The notes: a model not told the origin generated them from the sequence alone. Counted from the first letter of the stretch, positions 1-10,870 are shown. The stretch is DNA of 64,000 nucleotides from Pectinophora gossypiella (GCF_024362695.1 NW_026063266.1:310001-374000), one strand, 5' to 3'. A program made the numbers and translations.

Positions 1-68
1 TTTAAGTTGACACCGACCTTTTTGATTCGATCCAAACACAACTCTTGCTCCACTATAAGTTCTTCCAT
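1..68 (-). CDS. Gag N-terminus of BEL-0 (partial)
   Basis: The minus strand has an ATG at 66-68 in good context, after an A-rich leader, and stays open to the window edge. The residues begin MEELIVEQELCLDRIKKVG. This resembles the start of the BEL-3 gag at 39684 (MEALLERQNTIEDSIRRVI), with the same run of charged and hydrophobic helix positions. BEL/Pao Gag is the capsid-forming part of a single gag-pol polyprotein. Only about 22 codons are visible, so family assignment rests on this similarity and on the LTR just upstream. Confidence 0.5.
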   Translation of the reverse strand, partial: MEELIVEQELCLDRIKKVGVNL

Positions 69-109
69 GGTGATATTTTTTATTTTTTTATTTTTTTTTT
101 AACAAGTAA

Positions 110-518
110 TGTTTATGTCCAAAAGTTGTTGAAGTAAACCTACTACTTCAATTGTATGAAAAAGTCACTCTTGATTATTCTAAGTCCCGAACATTTTTCT
201 CAAACTGTACTAAGTCCTTGGTTTAAACACGAAAATTTTACAAGTCTTTTTAACTCACTAAGTCTTTTAAAATCCAAACACTTAGAATTTTCACAGTTTA
301 TTCACTTCACTTATTATCCGGTTCGTATTGGACCACTAATTGTTCACACTGGAATGGACTGTATATTGAAACCACTGTTACACTATATGATGGATTTATT
401 AACTTCACGAAACTCAAAAAAAAAAAACATGCTTGATAATCTAATAAGAATCAATGCGTCCAAACGATACCGCGTTCTAATTTTGGATAGCGACATCTAG
501 CGGTAACTATTGGTAACA
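110..518 (-). repeat. Candidate 5' LTR of BEL-0
   Basis: Read on the minus strand the block starts TGTTACC and ends AAACA, giving TG...CA ends. It contains an AATAAA-type poly(A) signal near the middle and is followed by an A-rich leader and the gag ATG. No second copy is in the window, so length and limits are provisional. No clear tRNA primer site was recognised just downstream. Confidence 0.45.
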
Positions 519-839
519 TCGACCACAACAGCTTTTTTCCATAAAAGATCCAGGTAGTCGACTAGTTCGTTGGCGGTTAAAGTTGGAAGAATTTGAGTAC
601 GAAATCGTTTATAAGGCTGGTAAAAACAATACCAACGCCGACGCACTTTCACGACCTCCTATCTTAAATACAAACGTAATTGATCTTACGGACGACAATG
701 ACGTCAACAACGATAAGTTTGAAGATTATTTACAATTAAGTTACGAACATTACTCTCTAAATCCCCCTAACACTTATAACTCACCCAAGCTAAAATTCAC
801 TCAAGATAACCTTTTTGATAAAAAACACAAGAATATACT
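519..839 (+). pseudogene. pol: Gypsy-A pol fragment: end of RNase H and linker to integrase
   Basis: The frame opens at the BEL-0 junction with the HRP...LFS-KDP segment of Gypsy RNase H, then RLVRWRLKLEEFEYEIVY and the family hallmark KNNTNADALSR, which closes the RNase H domain. An acidic linker follows. The frame runs into the BEL-1 LTR at 840 and is picked up again at 7377, with TACT duplicated at 836-839 and 7377-7380. It is homologous to the same region of Gypsy-B (around 58260-58430) but clearly diverged, so it is a different family. Confidence 0.8.
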
Positions 840-1045
840 TGTTTCTTCTAATATTCTTGTTTTTGTTCTCACCTATTATTTATTGATGTATTTTCTTGTT
901 TTTAATTGTATTTATGATAATTATTTGGTTATAAACAGAAATAAATATGCGGCGTGTGCGTCTTCTAGATGTCAAAATTGTCAAAGTGTGTCCATAGAGT
1001 AAAAAAACGCCGCTCGCAGTATGATGTCAATTTCGTTCAGGAACA
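840..1045 (-). repeat. BEL-1 3' LTR
   Basis: This 206-bp block is repeated at 7171-7376 without a difference that I can see. It has TGTTTC and GGAACA ends. On the minus strand it is the 3' LTR, directly after the polypurine tract. Confidence 0.95.
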
Positions 1046-2409
1046 TCTTCCCCCCCCTCGAACACGTCAGGGTTTCGAGATGTAGAATAGCTTGATGATG
1101 GCAGTAACGGGCAGACTTTATTTAATGCTCGGCGAATGATTCCCTTTGATGTTTTAATATCAGCCACTCGAGCAATTCCATCAGCTCCAGGATATAGCTT
1201 GTAGATGCGCCCCGTACGCCATTTAAGAGGAGGCAAATTAACATCCTTGAGAATGACCATTTCTCCTTCTTGTAAGCCTTGTTGGTTGACCTTCCATTTG
1301 TTTCGTTGTTGTAATTCGCTCAAGTACTCACGGCGCCAACGTTCCCAAAAATGCTGTCGCATTTGTTCAATGTGTTGGTATCTTGATAGTCTGTTAGTGT
1401 TAATGTCCAATAATGTCGGTGATGGTAATGAAGTAAGAGTTCTTCCGATGAGAAAGTGGCCCGGAGTTAAAGGATGTAGATCATTAGGATCACATGAGAG
1501 AGGAGTTAATGGTCTGGAATTGAGGATAGCCTCAATTTGAGCAAACAAAGTGGACAACTCCTCGAAAGTCATGTGTTGATTACCGAGAATCCTAGTTAAG
1601 TGGAATTTGGCAGACTTAACGCCCGCTTCCCAAAGCCCACCGAAGTGTGGGGAATAAGCGGGTGAAAATATGAAGTTTATACCTTCGCTGGCAGCTGAAG
1701 AAAACATGTCGTTGTTGCTTGACCGCAAAAAGTTTGCTATTTCGTTGCTCGCGCCTACAAAATTAGTACCGTTGTCACAATAAAGTTCGCTAGGTTTTCC
1801 TCTGCGTGAAATGAACCGTCTCAAACATAACATGAAAACCTCAGTGGAGAGATCACTAGCACATTCGAGGTGCAATGCCTTTGTGGCGAGACAAACGAAT
1901 AGGCACAAATAACACTTACTCAATTTGCAACCGCGGCCCTTACGGTCAGTAATAAAGAATGGACCAGCAAAATCAACACCGCTTATTTGGAATGGGAGAT
2001 TTGGAGTTACTCTTGGAGCAGGTAAGTTACCCATTAATGGGTTTATACTTTTAGCTTTAAATACTCTACAAGTTATACAATTGTTCACAGTACTTCTTGC
2101 TAAAATTCTACCCTTCACTGGCCAATAATTTTCCCTTAAATTGTTTAATAATAGTTGTGGTCCGCAATGTAAAAGTTTTATGTGGTGTTCTTTAAAAAGT
2201 AACTTAGTTAAATTATGATTTGAATCTAACAATAATGGATGCTTTTTATTGTGAGTTTCAGTTGAGTTTTGGATGCGGCCACCGACACGAAGACAACCAA
2301 ATTCGTCAATGAATGGACTAAGTGACAGGATACGTGATTTATTAGGTAAGTTCCCTTTTTTGGTTAATACAGTTATTTCACTAGGAAAACATTCAAGTTG
2401 ATGTAGCAA
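1027..2409 (-). pseudogene. pol: BEL-1 integrase, separated from RT by a frame break
   Basis: The frame holds the BEL integrase: LRVGGRIQNS just before the zinc region (H..H then CITC), the DDE core with GVDFAGPF, YCDNGTNFVGA and WEAGVKSAKFHLTRILG, and the C-terminal block GEMVILKDVNLPPLKWRTGRI. No natural start is evident. Coding similarity continues upstream of 2409 towards 2450 in the same frame, so it is the tail of the polyprotein at 2518-6621. The break falls between the A-rich tract and about 2450. Whether this is inactivation or a programmed shift cannot be told; the homopolymer favours slippage damage or a sequencing error. The stop lies inside the 3' LTR at 1027-1029. Confidence 0.85.
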
Positions 2410-2517
2410 AACTAATTTATTAAGAGATAGTTTTTTTTAGTTTTAATTCTTGCCTACCTAGTATAATGATAATTGCTAACATAGTTTTAAGGGTATTGTT
2501 ACTAACACTCTATGGAC

Positions 2518-5500
2518 TTAAGTTGTCTGAAAATAAACAATTTTTATTTTTTTTTTTTTTTTTTTTTTTTTTAATTCTTCACATGTTAAATTTCCAGTTG
2601 TTTTACGATTAGGATTACGCAAATTGTAGATAAAACGTAGTACGTAGGTCATAACTCTATGTAGAGTAGATAATTTTGAATATTTCTCAAAATTCACTAT
2701 CTTTGTTGTTTCAGTAGATGTAGTGTTGTTGGTTGAAGTACATGTAGATGATAAAGTACATGTTGGTTTAGTAGTTGTAGTGTATGTAGTTATAGTAATT
2801 GCCCCTTTAGTTTTAGAACTCTTTCTTTCAGGTACATCACAAGTTGTTTTAATGTTTTGCGGCCAGTTATGACTGGATTGCTGCAAAAAAGAAGGTCCGT
2901 GCCACCATAATGAAGACCTTTCAATTTGTTTAGGATCCAGTCCCCTAGAACCTAAATCAGCAGGATTAAGTTGACCTGGTACATGTCTCCAGGAACCAGA
3001 CGATGTAAGATCTTGTATTTCTCCTATTCGATTTGCAACAAATGTTTGTAACTCACAAGATTGTGTTGACAGCCAACTAAGAACGACAGAAGAATCTGTC
3101 CAATAAACTCTGTTTGCAATATCACAACGAAGTGCTTTCAGAACTTTAGTACTTAATCTTGCTGCGAGATGAGCTGCACAGAGCTCAAGGCGTGGTATAG
3201 ACACCGTCTTTAACGGTGCAACCTTAGTTTTAGCACACAATAAACGAACCAACACTTCGCCGGAAATTGCAACTGATCGTAAATAAATACAGGCTGCATA
3301 TGCATCTTGTGAAGCGTCAGAAAATGAATGTAGTTCTACTATCATTGGATTTTCAATGATGACACATCTTGGGACTTTAATAGTAGAAAGCATGTTTAAA
3401 TTAATCAGGAAATTATTCCACATTTTTTCTATATCTGGTTGAACAGGATCGTCCCAATCAAGTTTTCTAAGCCATAATCTTTGAAGAATAATTTTTGGGG
3501 TAATTGTACATAAACCTAGCAGGCCTAAAGGGTCAAATAATCCAGCTGAACTTGACAAAATTGTTCTTTTGGTAACATATTTAGGAATTTTCATTTTGAC
3601 TGGAAAGTTAAAAACATCTTCAAGTGGGTCCCATTTTAATCCCAACGCGTTTGATTCTGAACATAAGTTTAAATTCCCTGGTTCTAATGACTTCAAATCA
3701 GCTTGCAATATAGACGGTGCATTAGTTCTAAACTTGCGTAACGGAAAACAGGCTTTATTTAGAATGTCAGTTACTGAATATACTATTTCCTTTAAATCTT
3801 CTTCTGTTTGAGCCCCAGAAAGTAGATCATCTACATAAAAATCCTCCTTAATTATCCGTGATATTTTAGAATCAGAACACTCGTTTGCTAGTTCGGATAA
3901 GCATCTTGTACTAAGATAGGGTGCAGAAGCAGTTCCATAAGTAACTGTGTTTAACTGGAATATTTTGATAGGCAACGATTCATCGCTTCGCCATAGGATC
4001 ATTTGCAAATGACGTTGTTTGGGTTCTATCAATACTTGGCGATACATTTTTTCCACATCAGCAGAAACTACGAATCTATGTTGCCTAAATCTTAGCAATA
4101 TGGATAGTAAATTGTCCTGCACTACTGGCCCTACACATTGTATATCATTAAATGATTTTCCAGAAGATGTCTTTGCAGATGCGTCGAAAACAACTCGTAC
4201 CTTTGTTGTTTCTCTTTGTTCCTTTACTACGGCATGATGTGGCAAGTAACAGCCAAAGGCAGGTTTTGTAACTTCACTCAGATGTCCCAGGCTCTCGTAT
4301 TCATCAATAAACTTGTTGTACTCTTCTCTAAGATCAGGTTGATTTTTCAATTTTCTTTCAATTTGTGACAATCTTCTTTCTGCAATGTTGTATGAGTCTC
4401 CTAGAACGTCCGGTGGCTCACATAGAGGAATTTGTACACAGAATCTACCGTCATCATTACGAAAAGTCGTTTCATTATAAAGTTTTTCACAATATTCTTC
4501 TTCATTTGATTTTGCATGAGTAGTGGGTAACTCTTCTAGTTCCCAGAATTTTGCAAGCTGTTGTTTAATATCTTGAGTAAAATGACAATGTATTTGACCC
4601 GATTTGAACAACCTGTTCCCCCCCATGGGACCAGCCACTATCCAACCAAGCTTTGTTTCTTGTAAAACAGGTCTATTGGGACCTAGTTTTACTCTTCCTT
4701 GTCCGATCAATTCCCAAAATATATCTGCGCTGAGGAGCAAATCAATCTCTGATGGACGATAGAATTTAGGATCGGCAAGTTGGATGTTGTTGGGAATATT
4801 CAAATTGTGAACTGGTATTTCCGTATGAGGCAAATTGTCTGTTATCAAGGGTAAAATGTAGCATGTAACAGGAATACTAAAACCGTTATTTAATGATTTT
4901 ACTTGCAAGTTGCAATGCTCTGTCACATTTATAATGTTGTTGCTTAATCCAGATACGCTATGATGTTGATTTTTGACTTTGTGACAACCAATTATTTTTT
5001 GTGCCGACTCACTCATAAAAGAGGATTGACTGCCACTGTCCAATAGTGCTCTCAGAATATGTGTTTTGTCATTGTTTGTGACCTCAACTAACGCCGTAGA
5101 AAGAAGAGCGTAGTTAGAGGAAACAGCAGACATAGTGACAGATGACGTGGGTTCTGACACTAAATTATCTTGTATAGAGCATGGACTGGAACTGTCCGAA
5201 TGAACTTCGGCATTGAATTTAGTTTTTGTAGTGAGAAGGGAAGTACTTCCTTCTCCAAATTGTTGTCCTGTTTGTTGACCGAACTGTTGTGCTTTTTGTT
5301 GTTGTTGTTGTGCCCTTTGTTGTTGTTGTAGCTTCTGTTGCTCATTTAGTTGTAGTTGTTGTTCTATTTTTTGTTGTCCATATATTTGTACTTGTTGTTC
5401 ACTTTGTTGTTGATTCTCTAAAAAATGTTGTTGTTTGTGTAATAATGTATTATGTTTTCTTTTACAGACTCTGCAGCCACTCAGCCGACATTGATACGAC

Positions 5501-6621
5501 TGATGACCACCACGAAGACAATTAATGCATAATTTCCATTGAAATGCTTTAGAATTGCGTTCATCTATAGACATGGATTTGAATTTAGGACACTCATGTA
5601 ATTTGTGATCTTGTTTACAAACAAGGCATTGATTATTGGTAGACGTTTCTGTAGAAGCAATAAATGACTTTGTTTTAAATAAGTTTTGTCTTTTATCAGG
5701 TTTGTTGTTAATGAATGTTTTGTTTGCATTTACAGTTTCCAAAACATTAGCTTTATTACGCAGAAATGAATAAAAATCATGTAAAGTAGGAGCATCTATT
5801 TCACTCCGATACTCCTCCCAATTCCTTGCAGTTACAATGTCCAATTTTGATGATGCTAAATAAATTATAAGACTATCCCACTTGTCAGTAGATTCGCCCA
5901 ATGATTTTAATGCGCTTAAATTTTTTGATAAAATATCGATTAAGTCGCGAATACCTTTATCAGATTCTCTAGTTAAGGGCTCGATTGAAAACAAGCACTT
6001 TAGGTGTTCATTTATGAGTAGACGTTTATTGTTAAATCTTTCACAAAGCAGGTTCCAAGCAATGTTGTAATTAATTGCCGACACTGTCACTCCAGTTATA
6101 ACTAGGCTAGCAGGTCCTTCCAGGTAAGATTTTAAGTAATGGAATTTACTGATGTCGTCAATATCAAGATTATTATGAATTAAAGATAAGTAAGTATCTC
6201 TGAATTCTAACCATTTGTTAGAATTACCATCAAAGGGTGGAATTCTCAATGAAGGCAATTGTAATTTGTGCTGCTTGGAATGACAGTTGTTTTGTTTTAA
6301 CTCAGAACTTTCTTCCGATTTCCAAGAATCAAGAAGTTCCTGAGCTTGAGCAAATAAAGAAAATATTTTATTTTCTGTTGTTTCCCGTTCAGTTAATTGA
6401 GCATTTTCATCTGTATCTAATATTTCAATTTTCGTTTGAACCTCATCAAAGGAATATGAAATGTCTTGTGCTTTAGTCAAACGTAGAGTAAGTTCATTAA
6501 CTTGATGTGTTTTTATATCTTTGGGTGGTATTTCCAACAGTGGGGTTAAAAATTTCTCAAATAACGTTATACGACTACGTATAGACCCTCTGAGTTTGAC
6601 TAAATCTTTTATAGTACTCAT
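2518..6621 (-). CDS. gag-pol: BEL-1 Gag-protease-RT-RNase H polyprotein
   Basis: The open frame starts upstream, but the ATG at 6621 (MSTIKDLVKLRG) matches the family's N-terminus best. In order: a Gag region; a Cys/His nucleocapsid region around 5430-5630 (CLVCKQ, CINCLRGGH, CRVCKRKH); a Gln-rich stretch (about 5260-5440); the aspartic protease LLDSGSQSSF near 5030; reverse transcriptase with SADVEKMYRQ and the YVDD catalytic box near 3830; and RNase H with SFSDASQDAYAA near 3330. It acts in cytoplasmic particles to make cDNA. The C-terminus is abnormal: after the conserved RFIYNLRNPNRKTTGNLTCEE the frame runs into a long A tract (poly-T at 2547-2572 on the plus strand) and ends in a lysine run. 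The integrase is in a separate frame downstream. Confidence 0.9.
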   Translation of the reverse strand: MSTIKDLVKLRGSIRSRITLFEKFLTPLLEIPPKDIKTHQVNELTLRLTKAQDISYSFDEVQTKIEILDTDENAQLTERETTENKIFSLFAQAQELLDSWKSEESSELKQNNCHSKQHKLQLPSLRIPPFDGNSNKWLEFRDTYLSLIHNNLDIDDISKFHYLKSYLEGPASLVITGVTVSAINYNIAWNLLCERFNNKRLLINEHLKCLFSIEPLTRESDKGIRDLIDILSKNLSALKSLGESTDKWDSLIIYLASSKLDIVTARNWEEYRSEIDAPTLHDFYSFLRNKANVLETVNANKTFINNKPDKRQNLFKTKSFIASTETSTNNQCLVCKQDHKLHECPKFKSMSIDERNSKAFQWKLCINCLRGGHQSYQCRLSGCRVCKRKHNTLLHKQQHFLENQQQSEQQVQIYGQQKIEQQLQLNEQQKLQQQQRAQQQQQKAQQFGQQTGQQFGEGSTSLLTTKTKFNAEVHSDSSSPCSIQDNLVSEPTSSVTMSAVSSNYALLSTALVEVTNNDKTHILRALLDSGSQSSFMSESAQKIIGCHKVKNQHHSVSGLSNNIINVTEHCNLQVKSLNNGFSIPVTCYILPLITDNLPHTEIPVHNLNIPNNIQLADPKFYRPSEIDLLLSADIFWELIGQGRVKLGPNRPVLQETKLGWIVAGPMGGNRLFKSGQIHCHFTQDIKQQLAKFWELEELPTTHAKSNEEEYCEKLYNETTFRNDDGRFCVQIPLCEPPDVLGDSYNIAERRLSQIERKLKNQPDLREEYNKFIDEYESLGHLSEVTKPAFGCYLPHHAVVKEQRETTKVRVVFDASAKTSSGKSFNDIQCVGPVVQDNLLSILLRFRQHRFVVSADVEKMYRQVLIEPKQRHLQMILWRSDESLPIKIFQLNTVTYGTASAPYLSTRCLSELANECSDSKISRIIKEDFYVDDLLSGAQTEEDLKEIVYSVTDILNKACFPLRKFRTNAPSILQADLKSLEPGNLNLCSESNALGLKWDPLEDVFNFPVKMKIPKYVTKRTILSSSAGLFDPLGLLGLCTITPKIILQRLWLRKLDWDDPVQPDIEKMWNNFLINLNMLSTIKVPRCVIIENPMIVELHSFSDASQDAYAACIYLRSVAISGEVLVRLLCAKTKVAPLKTVSIPRLELCAAHLAARLSTKVLKALRCDIANRVYWTDSSVVLSWLSTQSCELQTFVANRIGEIQDLTSSGSWRHVPGQLNPADLGSRGLDPKQIERSSLWWHGPSFLQQSSHNWPQNIKTTCDVPERKSSKTKGAITITTYTTTTKPTCTLSSTCTSTNNTTSTETTKIVNFEKYSKLSTLHRVMTYVLRFIYNLRNPNRKTTGNLTCEELKKKKKKKKIKIVYFQTT

Positions 6622-7149
6622 TTTGTAGGCACAAGCAAACAATAACAACTAAACTATCAAACCTTTTTGTAACCTCAGAAAAACATAAAGGTAAATTGTA
6701 AATGTTGTATTTTTATGTAATTTAATTATAGTTAATTTTACTAATAAATTCTTTTAAGCAGTTAAATAGAATTAAGTGGAAATATTTACTTGAAAGGAAC
6801 TTTTTTTAATGAGAATTTACTAGGAATATTTCGTCATTATTTTTAAGTAATTGAAGATATGAATTTAACACACTTTTTTTACGCACTGCTATGAAATATT
6901 TAAACAGAAATATGAACTTTAAATTGGAATTTCTGCAATATTATTAGAATTGTTCAACACGTGACTTCGACAAAGATGAACACTCTGAAAACTCAAACTG
7001 AAATTGGACATGGAACAATTATATTATAAGGAATGGGCGTACTTCCCTTAATTGTTGTACACTCGTTGTAGAAGATGTTTTCTCACGGGATTGAGTAGCC
7101 TTCCTCTTTTTTCCTGGACGTCCAACTCTATCCCACGCCGCTCATTTCA

Positions 7150-7167
7150 TCACGTCGGGGGTCACCA
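7150..7167 (-). promoter_or_regulatory. Candidate primer-binding site of BEL-1
   Basis: Three bases inside the 5' LTR the minus strand reads TGGTGACCCCCGACGTGA. It starts with TGG, as needed to pair with a tRNA CCA end. I could not assign the tRNA species with confidence. It differs from the tRNA-Tyr type site of BEL-2 and BEL-3. Confidence 0.65.
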
Positions 7168-7170
7168 TTT

Positions 7171-7376
7171 TGTTTCTTCTAATATTCTTGTTTTTGTTCT
7201 CACCTATTATTTATTGATGTATTTTCTTGTTTTTAATTGTATTTATGATAATTATTTGGTTATAAACAGAAATAAATATGCGGCGTGTGCGTCTTCTAGA
7301 TGTCAAAATTGTCAAAGTGTGTCCATAGAGTAAAAAAACGCCGCTCGCAGTATGATGTCAATTTCGTTCAGGAACA
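7171..7376 (-). repeat. BEL-1 5' LTR
   Basis: Second copy of the 206-bp LTR. On the minus strand it drives the element, and the gag start lies about 550 bp downstream at 6621. Confidence 0.95.
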
Positions 7377-8245
7377 TACTTGTCCCTATTTCCAGCAACC
7401 TCTCTGAAAGCAATCCCTTATCTGTCGAAGCTCTTAATTTGTGTTCTCAAGTACAACCATATTTAGATAAACCTAAGAAATTATATCAAGTTGATTTATT
7501 AATTTCTAACCAAAATCAAAACTTGTTTCTAGGAATCACTCGACCCAATCACTTAGACCCTTGGGACTCTGAAAGTTATTTCAAAACACTTTTATCTTGC
7601 CTCCAAGAAAACAAAATAGAAACACTTCACATTTCAAATCTAAAAAATGATCCCACATGCCGACTCCAGGGTAATGAACAGTTTCACATTTCTGCATATC
7701 TTGCTGAAGCCTATGATTGTGAAGTAACTATCTGTGAAAATAACATTTCATTCCCAAAACCTGAAGATATTCCAGTCATCCTGAAAACCTACCACGACGA
7801 TCCTCTTTCAGGACATCGAGGTATAACAGAAACAACTCGAAAAATTCGTAACGAATTCTACTGGACAGGAATGACCAATGATATTAAAGACTACGTTGAT
7901 AATTGTCAGACTTGCCAACGTAATAAGATTCAAAGGAAAACGTTTAGAGCCCCTATGGTTATAACCTCTTCAGCTACCGAACCGTTTGAACGCGTCACAA
8001 TGGATTTAGTATCATATTCCGATATAACAGGTGACTTCAACAAATACATTCTAACTTTACAAGACGACTTAACTAGATTCGTACAAGCTTATCCTATCCC
8101 CGATAAACAATCCACTACTGTAGCCAAAACTTTACTTATATTTTGCCAACATTATGGTGTCCCAAAGAGATTTCATTCAGACCAAGGCACAGAATTTGTG
8201 AACAATGTCATCAAACAACTCATGAAGTTGCTCGGGTCAAATTAA
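7377..8245 (+). pseudogene. pol: Gypsy-A integrase, truncated in the catalytic core
   Basis: Continuing the pol frame after BEL-1, the segment shows the Gypsy HHCC zinc finger (GHRGITETTRKIRNEFYW then CQTCQRNK, about 7810-7930). It then shows the first part of the DDE core (MDLVSYSDI, LTLQDDLTRF and HSDQGTEF near 8178-8200). The frame ends in a stop at 8243-8245, before the third catalytic residue. About 40 bp later the text is already env, so the rest of integrase and the beginning of env have been deleted. It is non-functional as integrase. Confidence 0.85.
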
Positions 8246-8287
8246 TCTAAACAAAATCGAATCTAGGCTTTCTGAACTATCATAATA

Positions 8288-9895
8288 TATTACAGCACAA
8301 ACAGACGTATAAAACGCGAACTTTTAGACGGTCTCAGTCCTATTTTAAAATGGCTCATTGGTACACCAGATGCACAGGACGCTAAACATTACGATGAATG
8401 TATCGAACTTCTAGAAAAACAACAGTTAGAATCTTCACAAATACTAAAACAACAACTTCAGATAATCTCTTCTACAATTAGAAACTTCAATGACACAATA
8501 CTGAAAATTTCATACGATGAACATGTAATTAATGAAAATCTGAACAGAATCAGCTCATATCTAAATAACACAAACAAAATTATTTTCGACCTTAAAGCTA
8601 GTGAAGATATATCTATCATATCTATTCAGAATTTAGAAACAATCATGTCTCTTGAACAGGAACTAGACGATATTTTAACTAGTATCCTTTTTATTAAGTC
8701 AGGTGCCATTCATCCTTCTATAATCTCTACGGATAGACTGTATCGGGAACTGTTGGCATCGTCTCATGTAAGGACAAGCAAAAATCTCGTAGCTCCAGTC
8801 ACTACAACTAATATTCATGCTATTCTTGAGTCAGCTTCAATTACATCTTACATATACATGAATAAAATAGTATATATTTTAGAATTTCCTCTCATTGATA
8901 ATAATAAATTTACTATTTACCACTTATTTTCCGTTCCTATCCCACATCCTAATTCCTCTGTGTACTCTACTATCCTTCCTGAGCAAACTTACCTGGCCAC
9001 GAGCGTAACCCGACAACAGTACGTCACATTCAATTTGCTGGACAATTGTAAGGCATATGCACCTGACAGAACCGTATGCCATAAACTTCCTGTCTACAAC
9101 TACAACACGCGCCCCACCTGCGAGATGGCAATATTTCTAAGCAGCAGCATACAACGCCCCGACATTTGTGAAGTTACTACTTTTGCTGCACACATCAACA
9201 ATTTCCAACCCCTGAAAAATAATCGATGGCTATATATTCTTCAACGCAAAACTCCATGTGTTCTACAATGCGGAGACCAAACTACGCATCACGAAATCGA
9301 AGGAGTTGGTATCTTCTCAATCAATTCCGGTTGCAAATTGTATACAGCATTTGTTACCTTATCAGCAAACGAAGACATAATTACGAATATTACACATCCG
9401 ATCATTACTGTAAATATCAAAGAAGACTGTGAGCGGGAAAAACTTGAATATGCGGAACCACCAGAATTGCTGAAAATCAAGCTAAACAATATTCCTTTGG
9501 ATTCACTCCATACTATCAAGGATGAATTAAAACGATATTCACAGAGTTTAAAAGACAATGAAACAACATTCATAACCAAACATTCTTCCTATATCTCATG
9601 GTTCACCTACGTCATGGGAATAATCATGGGTGGCTATTTCCTGTGGAAATGTTGTCCGTGGCGCCTGCTCTCATTATTTAAGAACCAACGACGCTCTGAC
9701 GAACATCACGGCGGGTGCATCAAAATATTCAATAACTGCTTTGGGCGCTCAAACCATAGTCACCGAGTTTCTCTACCTCTGACGACCACTTCGAGCACAT
9801 CACCAAATTCTACTTCCTGCATGTCGGAGGATGAAGACGAGGACGTCTCATCAAACCCTCAAAAATTGGGTACAAGAACCCAATCTTTGTTCTAA
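8288..9895 (+). pseudogene. env: Gypsy-A envelope protein, N-terminally deleted
   Basis: The frame is open from 8288. It begins with a furin-type basic site (RRIKRE, about 8303-8320) followed by a glycine-rich fusion-peptide-like stretch and the GTPDAQDAKHYDE segment typical of errantivirus/baculovirus-F proteins. Cys-rich ectodomain sequence follows. A membrane span is present near 9605-9660 (VMGIIMGGYFLW), then a Cys-rich, acidic cytoplasmic tail. A complete protein would have a signal peptide and about 100-150 residues before the furin site; these are missing here. The stop codon at 9893-9895 touches the polypurine tract. It is a remnant that cannot be secreted as it stands. Confidence 0.8.
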
Positions 9896-9964
9896 GGGGG
9901 GAGGTGTTATATTATGGACATTATGACCCTATACATTAGTAATTAGAGATAAGCATGTAAACCT
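9894..9964 (+). repeat. Gypsy-A polypurine tract and first piece of 3' LTR
   Basis: The polypurine run AAGGGGGGAGG (9894-9904) primes plus-strand DNA. The LTR begins at 9905 with TGTTAT. The piece ends at the insertion point of LTR-N. AAACCT at 9959-9964 is repeated at 15464-15469, the target duplication of LTR-N. Positions 9928-9958 are nearly repeated at 15467-15501, so the intact LTR carried a tandem repeat of about 35 bp. Confidence 0.8.
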
Positions 9965-10447
9965 AAAAGAGATAAAATATATTAGGACACTTTATTAAAA
10001 CCATGAAATATATTTAAACATTTATTTGATAATAACTAAAAATTAAATCGATTGAAATACCTTTTTTCACTTAATTCATGCATTAAATAACATAAAACCA
10101 ATAAATTAATCATCAAACACATTAACAGCAAATAATAATTATTAAATAATTTTACACGAAAAAATGATAATAAACAAAAATAAAATAAAATAATAATTTA
10201 AAACAAAAGTAAATAAAATAATAGTTTAAAACAAAAATAACTAAAACCAAACCCAAAAACTGATTCAGAGTGTGAATTTCTCGACCACACAGGAGCTCCG
10301 TTCAGCGCGACTGACGACTCACTTCTGAACCATAGTGAGCGGAGCGCAAGGTATTTAAAGGCGGAACGCCGCATGGTGGGGAGCGCACACGACGCAGGTG
10401 GTACGCGTGGTGATTTACCGTAGCGTGCTTATCACAACTGCGCCGAT
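9965..10447 (-). repeat. LTR-N left LTR (483 bp)
   Basis: The sequence from AAAAGAGATAAAAT to GCGCCGAT is repeated in order at 11521-11794, 12904-13007 and 15332-15463. On the minus strand it contains a TATA-like TTTAAATACC (near 10351), which supports minus as the transcribed strand. Confidence 0.85.
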
Positions 10448-10870
10448 ACGGCCATTCTGATGAGTGGCGCGTCCCTGCGCCTACTCCGCTTTATCTGCAT
10501 AAAAGTAAAAATTGCACATTAAAAATAAAATATTACTCGCCATTATTAGTCAAGCGACTCAAGTCTCTCTCGTAATCTCGTTTGAATTGCCTCATAGCCT
10601 CAGCGCTAATTTTGGCAAGGCTTCAGGACTCAGCTCCATTTTAGCCTTCTCGTACATTACTCAAGAAAACATTATAGGTACTCGTCAAAAGAAAATCAAC
10701 ATTGCTCGTTAACACAACATACACGATATTGAACAGACGATTCGTTATTAAACTGTCGTCATAATATAGTGTGATTACTGTCATCGCCTGCATTACTGTC
10801 ATTGATCGCCGATATGGCTATCTCGCTCTGGACACCAAACTTGAAAATCCAAGTACTCTTTACACGTCGG

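Larger units (their letters stand above)
1..518 (-). mobile_element. BEL/Pao LTR retrotransposon (BEL-0), 5' end only, continues off the left edge
   Basis: On the minus strand this holds an LTR-like block, a short leader and the first codons of a BEL-type gag, then leaves the window. Gypsy-A coding sequence resumes immediately after position 518, so this element appears to have inserted into the RNase H region of Gypsy-A. The matching 3' LTR and the other copy of the target duplication lie outside the window, so the right boundary is inferred from the TG/CA ends and the resumption of Gypsy sequence. Confidence 0.6.
840..7376 (-). mobile_element. BEL/Pao retrotransposon BEL-1, full length, no env
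   Basis: Two 206-bp LTRs that look identical flank a minus-strand gag-pol region. The duplicated target TACT is seen on both sides. A primer-binding-site candidate lies 3 bp inside the 5' LTR and a G-rich polypurine tract abuts the 3' LTR (minus strand GAGGGGGGGAAGA, about 1047-1059). The order Gag, protease, RT, RNase H, integrase is the standard BEL/Pao order. There is no envelope region: the integrase C-terminus runs to a stop inside the 3' LTR. Identical LTRs argue for a recent insertion, although the coding frame is broken between RNase H and integrase. Confidence 0.92.

Noticed and set aside
841..1002. Protein tail after the Gypsy-A RNase H fragment
   Set aside because: From 840 the frame reads BEL-1 LTR, so it is not Gypsy protein. 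The same residues recur from the other LTR.
5289..5525. Val-rich plus-strand frame
   Set aside because: Antisense of the Gln-rich block of BEL-1.
7352..7376. ATG at 7352 as start of the Gypsy-A integrase
   Set aside because: It lies in the BEL-1 LTR; the natural frame continues from the pol fragment left of BEL-1.
10512..10712. 66-residue frame in the internal region of LTR-N
   Set aside because: No motif, and it is on the strand opposite the gag remnant.
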